From Paenibacillus sp. J2TS4 (GTDB lineage Bacteria; Bacillota; Bacilli; Paenibacillales; NBRC-103111), in assembly GCF_018403245.1 (NCBI RefSeq), contig NZ_BOSH01000009.1:1-64000 (forward strand): a DNA stretch of 64,000 nt. The letters run 5' to 3'. Shown one piece after another: positions 59,562-64,000 of this stretch (positions within the stretch are counted from its first letter, which is position 1; each line of letters begins with the position of its first letter). The translations under genes were made by a program, and so were the position numbers. The notes beneath the pieces were generated by a model. The model worked only from the letters and a program-made list of their open reading frames with translations, ran no database searches and was not told the DNA's origin.

Positions 59562-60422
59562 CTATCCTTTAACCGCGCCGGCTGTCAGGCCTTGAATAAT
59601 AAACCGCTGTGCCAACAAAGAGAGAATCAGAATCGGGATCGTGATGAGAACGGCTGCTGCCATTAAGGCTCCCCAATCAATCACCGCATACGAAATAAAG
59701 TTAAAGATGGCAAGCGGCAGCGTCTGAGTATTCCCGCCGGAAAGCGCCATGGAGAAAACCAGGTTATTCCATGAAAAAATAAAGGAAAGCAGCGATGCGG
59801 TAACTACGCCCGGTATGGACAGCGGAAGGATAATCCGCAGGAACACTCCGACGACCGACGAACCGTCGACTATGGCAGCTTCCTCCAATTCTCTGGGCAG
59901 TGAGTCGAAATACGGGATCATGATCCAAATAATAAAGGGCAAATTAATCAACAGATGGCTTAGGGACAGCGCAAAATGGGTGTCAACCAGACCGAGCCTG
60001 GAAAAAATGATATACCACGGAATCAGGAAGGTAATTCCCGGAATAAAACGGACCATCAAAATGATCAGTCCCAGTATGTTCTGCCTGTAGCGGGAAATGG
60101 CGTAAGCCGCCGGAAGCCCGAGCAGAATCGACAACGCAGTCGATGCCACTCCGACGATCGCACTGTTCACGATCGGTTTAACGAACTCATACTCGCTAAA
60201 GACCGTCCTGTAATTATTCAAAGTCGGCTGAAAAATAAACAGTTTGTCCATCGACATAATTTGGACCTGCATTTTGAACGAAGCCAGAATCATCCAGATA
60301 AACGGAAAGCAGACGACAAGTAAAACCGCAGCCAGACCGGCATAGAAAAACATCGGGTTCCCCCTCTTCAGGACGGCTCGCGAGACATGCACATGCTTAT
60401 CCTCTTGAAGGTTCGCTTTCAT
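59562..60422 (-). CDS. Sugar ABC transporter permease, MalG-like
   Basis: 286 residues, six helices. EAA loop LPRELEEAAIVDGSSVVGVF. Its ATG overlaps the stop of the MalF-like gene (TAATG), so both are made together. No ATPase gene in the operon, as usual for systems that share MsmX. Confidence 0.93.
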   Translation of the reverse strand: MKANLQEDKHVHVSRAVLKRGNPMFFYAGLAAVLLVVCFPFIWMILASFKMQVQIMSMDKLFIFQPTLNNYRTVFSEYEFVKPIVNSAIVGVASTALSILLGLPAAYAISRYRQNILGLIILMVRFIPGITFLIPWYIIFSRLGLVDTHFALSLSHLLINLPFIIWIMIPYFDSLPRELEEAAIVDGSSVVGVFLRIILPLSIPGVVTASLLSFIFSWNNLVFSMALSGGNTQTLPLAIFNFISYAVIDWGALMAAAVLITIPILILSLLAQRFIIQGLTAGAVKG

Positions 60423-61303
60423 TAATGATCCACCCCCACCTTATTGCGCACAAAAACAAACAGGAGGCTAATGATGGCAACAAGCAGAAGAAACAGCATA
60501 ATGAGTGCCGAGCCTAAACCGATCTTGAAATAACCGAAGCCAAGTGTATATCCGTATGTATTAAGCGTTTCCGATGCTGTCCCCGGTCCGCCTTGGGTTG
60601 TCGCATAGATAATATCGAACGTCTTGAGCGCATCGATCATCCGCAGCAGCATGGCTACAACAATCGTCGGAATCAGGAGAGGAAATGTGATTTTCCAGAA
60701 AATTTGCCAACGATTCGCCCCGTCCACCACCGCAGATTCGTAAGGCTCTTGAGGAAGCGTTGTCATTCCGGCAAGCACGATCAAAGTCACCATAGGGGTC
60801 CATTCCCATATGTCGATCAGCATAAGCGAATGCAGCACCGTATCCGATGAAGTCAGCCACAGCTGCGGACCCAGCCCTAATTTGCCGAGCAAGGTATTGG
60901 CCAATCCGACGGTCGGTTCATAAATAAGCATCCATACCATGGCAATCGCCACCGGTGTGGAAACCATCGGCAATAAGAACAGCGTTTTGACGACATTTTT
61001 AAGTGCAAAGTGACGGTTGAGCAGCACCGCGATCGCCACTCCGAGAACGGTTTCGACCAGTATGGCGCCGAATGAAAAATAGAGGGTATGCCAAGTCGCT
61101 TCCCAAAATCTTGAATCCGTCAGCAAGGAAATGTAATTAGCGAAGCCGACCCATTGAGGCGGGGTCATGCCGGACATGCTCCACTCGTGCAGGCTGATCC
61201 AGGCCGTATAGCCCAGTGGAAAAATAACCATCAGCACGACAAACAGGACGGCTGGAAGGGAGAAGAGATAACGGATGTTCCTGTCAATCCAGTTAATAAC
61301 CAT
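60422..61303 (-). CDS. Sugar ABC transporter permease, MalF-like
   Basis: 293 residues, six helices, first LPAVLFVVLMVIFPLGYTAWISLHEWS. EAA loop LPQEPYESAVVDGANRWQIF; the second half of the loop reads FWKITFPLLIPT. AAAGGTGAT lies before ATG 61303. It follows the GntR gene by 23 bases, so regulator and importer are one operon. Confidence 0.93.
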   Translation of the reverse strand: MVINWIDRNIRYLFSLPAVLFVVLMVIFPLGYTAWISLHEWSMSGMTPPQWVGFANYISLLTDSRFWEATWHTLYFSFGAILVETVLGVAIAVLLNRHFALKNVVKTLFLLPMVSTPVAIAMVWMLIYEPTVGLANTLLGKLGLGPQLWLTSSDTVLHSLMLIDIWEWTPMVTLIVLAGMTTLPQEPYESAVVDGANRWQIFWKITFPLLIPTIVVAMLLRMIDALKTFDIIYATTQGGPGTASETLNTYGYTLGFGYFKIGLGSALIMLFLLLVAIISLLFVFVRNKVGVDH

Positions 61304-61326
61304 GAGGGATCACCTTTCCTGCTGTG

Positions 61327-62046
61327 CTAGAGCATTTTTTTTAATGGGGGGAATTGCCTGTCGGCCGACTCCTTGAAATAATTCGGGTACTTCTTCAGCA
61401 AAGCATCCTTCTCAAAACGGGTCTTCAAGTGGGATCTGAGCTCCTGCTCCACCATTTCAAAGTTACGGTTGCGAATATACTCTACGATTCTCATATGCTG
61501 CAAAATAATAGTTTCCCAGTCAAAATAGACCGCCAGCAGCAAATTCCTGAACCGTTTATAATGGCCCAGCATCTGCTGAATGACGTTCCAGGTCCATTCC
61601 TTGCCGCATTTAATAAACAGCGTGCGATGAAACTCTTCATCCAGAGCGTGCAATTTCTCTAAATTGGCCTTCTCGTAGTCGCTATTCCCGCTGTAGATGA
61701 CTTGCTGTGAAATAAGCGCCTCCAAATCCAGCAAGTCTTTCTCCTCGAAGGTCGCGCAGGCGATTCTCAATATCGCCGCTTCCATATGCTCGCGCACAAA
61801 CCGGGCTTCATCGACCTGCTCCAAATCGATCAGGGATACAAAGGAGCCCTTCTGAGGATAGATCACAATCAGCTCTTCCTCCGCCAGCTTAATGAAGGCT
61901 TCTCGCGTAGGAGTCCGGCTGACCTTAAGCTTCTCGGAAATTTCCTTCTCGGAAATCAAGGTTCCCGGCTCCAGCTTCATGTTTAATATATTATTTTTCA
62001 CAATTTCATAAACGTAATCCCGATTTGAGCCTCTCTGGGTCACCAA
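61327..62046 (-). CDS. GntR/FadR family transcriptional regulator
   Basis: 239 residues. N-terminal winged helix: GTLISEKEISEKLKVSRTPTREAFIKLAEEELIVIYPQKGSF (residues about 27-68). C-terminal FCD domain with metal/ligand residues: DEEFHRTLFIKCGK and RHAH-like positions replaced by LQHMRIVEYIRNRN and LRSHLKTRF. FCD regulators typically sense sugar acids or keto-acids. Start TTG 62046 after GGGAG. Two overlapping perfect palindromes 31 bases before the start are the likely operator; it probably represses its own operon (importer, and perhaps isomerase and dehydrogenase). Confidence 0.9.
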   Translation of the reverse strand: MVTQRGSNRDYVYEIVKNNILNMKLEPGTLISEKEISEKLKVSRTPTREAFIKLAEEELIVIYPQKGSFVSLIDLEQVDEARFVREHMEAAILRIACATFEEKDLLDLEALISQQVIYSGNSDYEKANLEKLHALDEEFHRTLFIKCGKEWTWNVIQQMLGHYKRFRNLLLAVYFDWETIILQHMRIVEYIRNRNFEMVEQELRSHLKTRFEKDALLKKYPNYFKESADRQFPPLKKML

Positions 62047-62076
62047 TGATCATCTGCTCCCTGCTCTTTTATTCTT

Positions 62077-62096
62077 CTAGTATACTAGTACACTAG
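62077..62096. promoter_or_regulatory. Overlapping palindromes, GntR operator
   Basis: CTAGTATACTAG (62077-62088, perfect) overlaps CTAGTACACTAG (62085-62096, one mismatched pair), giving two half-site-sharing operators directly upstream of the GntR gene. The spacing and AT-rich core fit FadR-subfamily sites. Confidence 0.7.
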
Positions 62097-62237
62097 CATT
62101 TTTGTTTCCATAAATCAACATAATTTACCATTTTATTTGAAAGTTTCCCTTTTTATTTATTTATTTTGCGAAAAAAGACAAATTTCGTAGAAGATTGGAT
62201 AGCACTAAAAAAGTTGATCGGCCTTCCCGGCAAAAAA

Positions 62238-62270
62238 AAGAGTCTTTCGCCTATAGAGCAAAGGACTCTT
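62238..62270 (-). terminator. Terminator of the kdgK-eda operon
   Basis: AAGAGTCCTT / AAGACTCTT-type stem (9-10 bp with one mismatch) is followed on the minus strand by a run of eight T. Lies 50-80 bases after the aldolase stop. Confidence 0.8.
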
Positions 62271-62320
62271 ATAGGGAAAAGACTCTTGGCCTAGTTCATG
62301 CTGCACTAACGTTCAATCGA

Positions 62321-62986
62321 TTACTTCGCTTTTGCCGCTAAATAAGCTTCTTTGTACTGAGCGGCCTTCTTCGCTACGAGGCTGAAGTCTCCGGTTTTGG
62401 CCGCCTCGGACGTAAGATCCGAGCCGATGCCGACCGCCACCGCTCCCGCGCGGATCCAATCTCCCAGATTATCCAGCGATACGCCCCCCGTAGGCATGAT
62501 ATTGGCCTGTGGAAGCGGGCCCTTGATCGCTTTGATCATCGAGGGGGAGAACAGGTTGCCAGGGAACAGCTTGACGATGTCCACGCCAAGCTCCAGCGCG
62601 CTCTGGATCTCCTGAATCGTCATAACCCCCGGCATCACCGGGATCCGGTAGCGGTGACACAGCGTAACCGTCGCCGGATTCAGCGACGGGCCGACCACGA
62701 ATTCGGCTCCGGACAGAATCGCCGCCCTCGCCGTCTCGGGGTCGAGCACCGTTCCCACGCCGATAATGGCATACTTGTCCGGGTCCTCCGCAGTCACGGA
62801 GTAGCGCTTGCCCAATTCTTCTATCGCCCGCAATGCGAAGGGAACGGTCATCGTCACCTCTATCGCCTTGATCCCTCCGGCAATAGCCTGCTCGGCTATT
62901 TCCACCACTTCTTCCGGGGTCTCGCCGCGCAATACGGCGACAACGCCTTCCTCCATCAGTTGGTTGGTTACTAACAATTTTTTCAT
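62321..62986 (-). CDS. eda: KDPG/KHG-type aldolase
   Basis: 221 residues, TIM barrel. Cleaves 2-keto-3-deoxy-6-phosphogluconate to pyruvate and glyceraldehyde-3-phosphate (or a related acid). Catalytic Glu in AIEVTMT, the GVGTVLDPETARAAILSGAEFVVGPS segment (residues about 76-101), Schiff-base Lys in DIVKLFPGN and the phosphate-binding end NIMPTGGVSLDN. AGCGG-type weak ribosome site before ATG 62986. Follows the sugar kinase in the same direction (166-base gap) and precedes a terminator. Last step of an Entner-Doudoroff-like route. Confidence 0.92.
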   Translation of the reverse strand: MKKLLVTNQLMEEGVVAVLRGETPEEVVEIAEQAIAGGIKAIEVTMTVPFALRAIEELGKRYSVTAEDPDKYAIIGVGTVLDPETARAAILSGAEFVVGPSLNPATVTLCHRYRIPVMPGVMTIQEIQSALELGVDIVKLFPGNLFSPSMIKAIKGPLPQANIMPTGGVSLDNLGDWIRAGAVAVGIGSDLTSEAAKTGDFSLVAKKAAQYKEAYLAAKAK

Positions 62987-63152
62987 CCGCTTTTACACTT
63001 CCGTCCTGTTAAGGATTAGTTTCTTTTTTGTCCGTGTCACAAAAAATGATTTCGCCATGCGCCTCACATTGTAGTTTAACCACGGCCATGCATCGGCAAA
63101 CCGTGTGCCGGGAGCTCCCATACGATGCATAATTCCCGGCCTGGGCTGCTGT

Positions 63153-64000
63153 CTACCTTTCCACATGGGCGACCCGGTTCAAAGTGGCCTGCACCTGATC
63201 CCAGGTGGGAATGCCTTCCCAATCGCCTTCCATCTGGATGACCATGGAGCCGATCAGGTTACCCAAGCGCACCGCTTCATCGAGCGAATAGCTCTTCAAC
63301 AGGCCGGCGATAAACCCGGCGCAAAAGCCGTCTCCGGCTCCAACGGTATCGACGATCCGCTCCGCTTTGAAGTACGGGATCGCACGAACATCGCCCTGCT
63401 CCACGATGTAGGTTTCGTCCTCTCCGCCCTTGACGATAGACACGGCTTGCAGCCGGCCCAGCTCCTCCACGATCCGGTCGAAATCTTCCGTACCATACAG
63501 CAGCTTCAGCTCATCGAGGCCGGGAAGGAAATAATCTGCCTCTTGTGCAAACGTGAACAATACCTCTCGTGCTTGTTCGACATCCCATAGCTTCAACCGC
63601 AGATTCGGGTCGAAGCAAACCTTGACTCCGTTGCGGCGGGCTATTGCTATCGCCTCGGCGACGGTCTCCCGGCACGATTCGCTTAGCGCCGGAGTAATGC
63701 CGGTGACATGAAGAATCGATGCCTGACGAATGTAGGATTCGTCCAGATGCTCGGGCTTCATCCGGCTCGCTGCGGAATGCTTGCGGTAATAATAGACCGA
63801 CGATTTGCCGGCTACGTTCTCCCGCAGAATAAGCCCTGTCGGCGCTTCCGGAGTCAATTCGGCGCGGGATACATCGACCCCTTCTCCGCGGATTCGCTTC
63901 AGAATCATCCGCCCCAGCGGGTCTTCGCCCAGCCGCCCGAACCAGCCCGCCCGGTGGCCCAGACGGGAGATGCCGATCGCTACGTTGCTTTCAGCGCCGC
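63153..64000 (-). CDS. kdgK: PfkB-family sugar kinase, probably 2-keto-3-deoxygluconate kinase (5' end outside window)
   Basis: The frame is open to the window end; ATG 63908 is internal, because upstream codons read NVAIGISRLGHRAGWFGRLGEDPLG, the normal family N-terminus. Seen: KSSVYYYRKHSAAS (substrate region), CFDPNLRLKLW, GLDELKLLYG, VKGGEDETYI and the PfkB signature 2 DTVGAGDGFCAGFIAG with the catalytic Asp. DPNLR and YYYR are typical of KdgK. Phosphorylates KDG to KDPG for the aldolase next door. Confidence 0.88.
   Translation of the reverse strand, partial: GAESNVAIGISRLGHRAGWFGRLGEDPLGRMILKRIRGEGVDVSRAELTPEAPTGLILRENVAGKSSVYYYRKHSAASRMKPEHLDESYIRQASILHVTGITPALSESCRETVAEAIAIARRNGVKVCFDPNLRLKLWDVEQAREVLFTFAQEADYFLPGLDELKLLYGTEDFDRIVEELGRLQAVSIVKGGEDETYIVEQGDVRAIPYFKAERIVDTVGAGDGFCAGFIAGLLKSYSLDEAVRLGNLIGSMVIQMEGDWEGIPTWDQVQATLNRVAHVER

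Overview
The window looks like a chromosome segment of a Paenibacillus-like member of the Bacillales. This rests on the gene types (MoxR-DUF58-TgpA operon, LCP protein, chorismate-mutase/DAHP-synthase fusion behind a T-box, many CUT1 sugar ABC transporters with lipoprotein binding proteins, copper-amine-oxidase-type domains), on strong AGGAGG-type ribosome binding sites with frequent TTG/GTG starts, and on dispersed short palindromes. No rRNA, tRNA or CRISPR array was recognised.

Region 1 (1-24 kb, to the start of guaA) is accessory and patchy in base composition: visibly AT-rich to about 9 kb, GC-rich at 9-11.6 kb, intermediate after that. It holds two IS630 elements in direct orientation, an ISL3 transposase fragment, a serine-recombinase remnant and several broken genes. 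Between them lie small regulator/transporter cassettes: TetR-MFS, TetR-membrane protein, VOC-MFS-PadR, a DrrAB-like ABC exporter, MarR-multicopper oxidase, and PadR-FAD monooxygenase-SRPBCC. Several carry a visible palindromic operator. LysE exporters and nucleotidyltransferase-like genes occur twice, with one copy of each decayed.

Region 2 (22.9-42 kb) is mostly housekeeping or conserved: guaA, the moxR-DUF58-transglutaminase operon, a BNR-type protein beside a broken solute-binding protein, a NodB-type deacetylase, a lipase-like hydrolase with Bcp peroxiredoxin, a three-gene ABC-2 exporter, an LCP protein and hemL.

Region 3 (33-44 kb, overlapping region 2) contains two paralogous genes for small proteins with a putative PD-(D/E)xK nuclease core and a C-terminal helix-turn-helix. 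Both lie behind a near-identical 16-nt leader followed by a 16-bp terminator-like hairpin that shows compensatory changes. Tandem arrays (41, 27 and 22 bp units) lie nearby. This is the best candidate here for an undescribed system.

Region 4 (44-64 kb) is sugar import and catabolism. One CUT1 transporter sits with a metallophosphoesterase and an AraC-type response regulator whose sensor-kinase gene survives only as a 3' remnant. A second CUT1 transporter sits with a GntR repressor, an AGE-family isomerase, a beta-hydroxyacid dehydrogenase, a KDPG-type aldolase and a PfkB-type kinase that runs off the window. aroA with its T-box lies between the two transporters. Two large nested inverted-repeat structures (8286-8461 and 57881-58055) are not explained by any gene.
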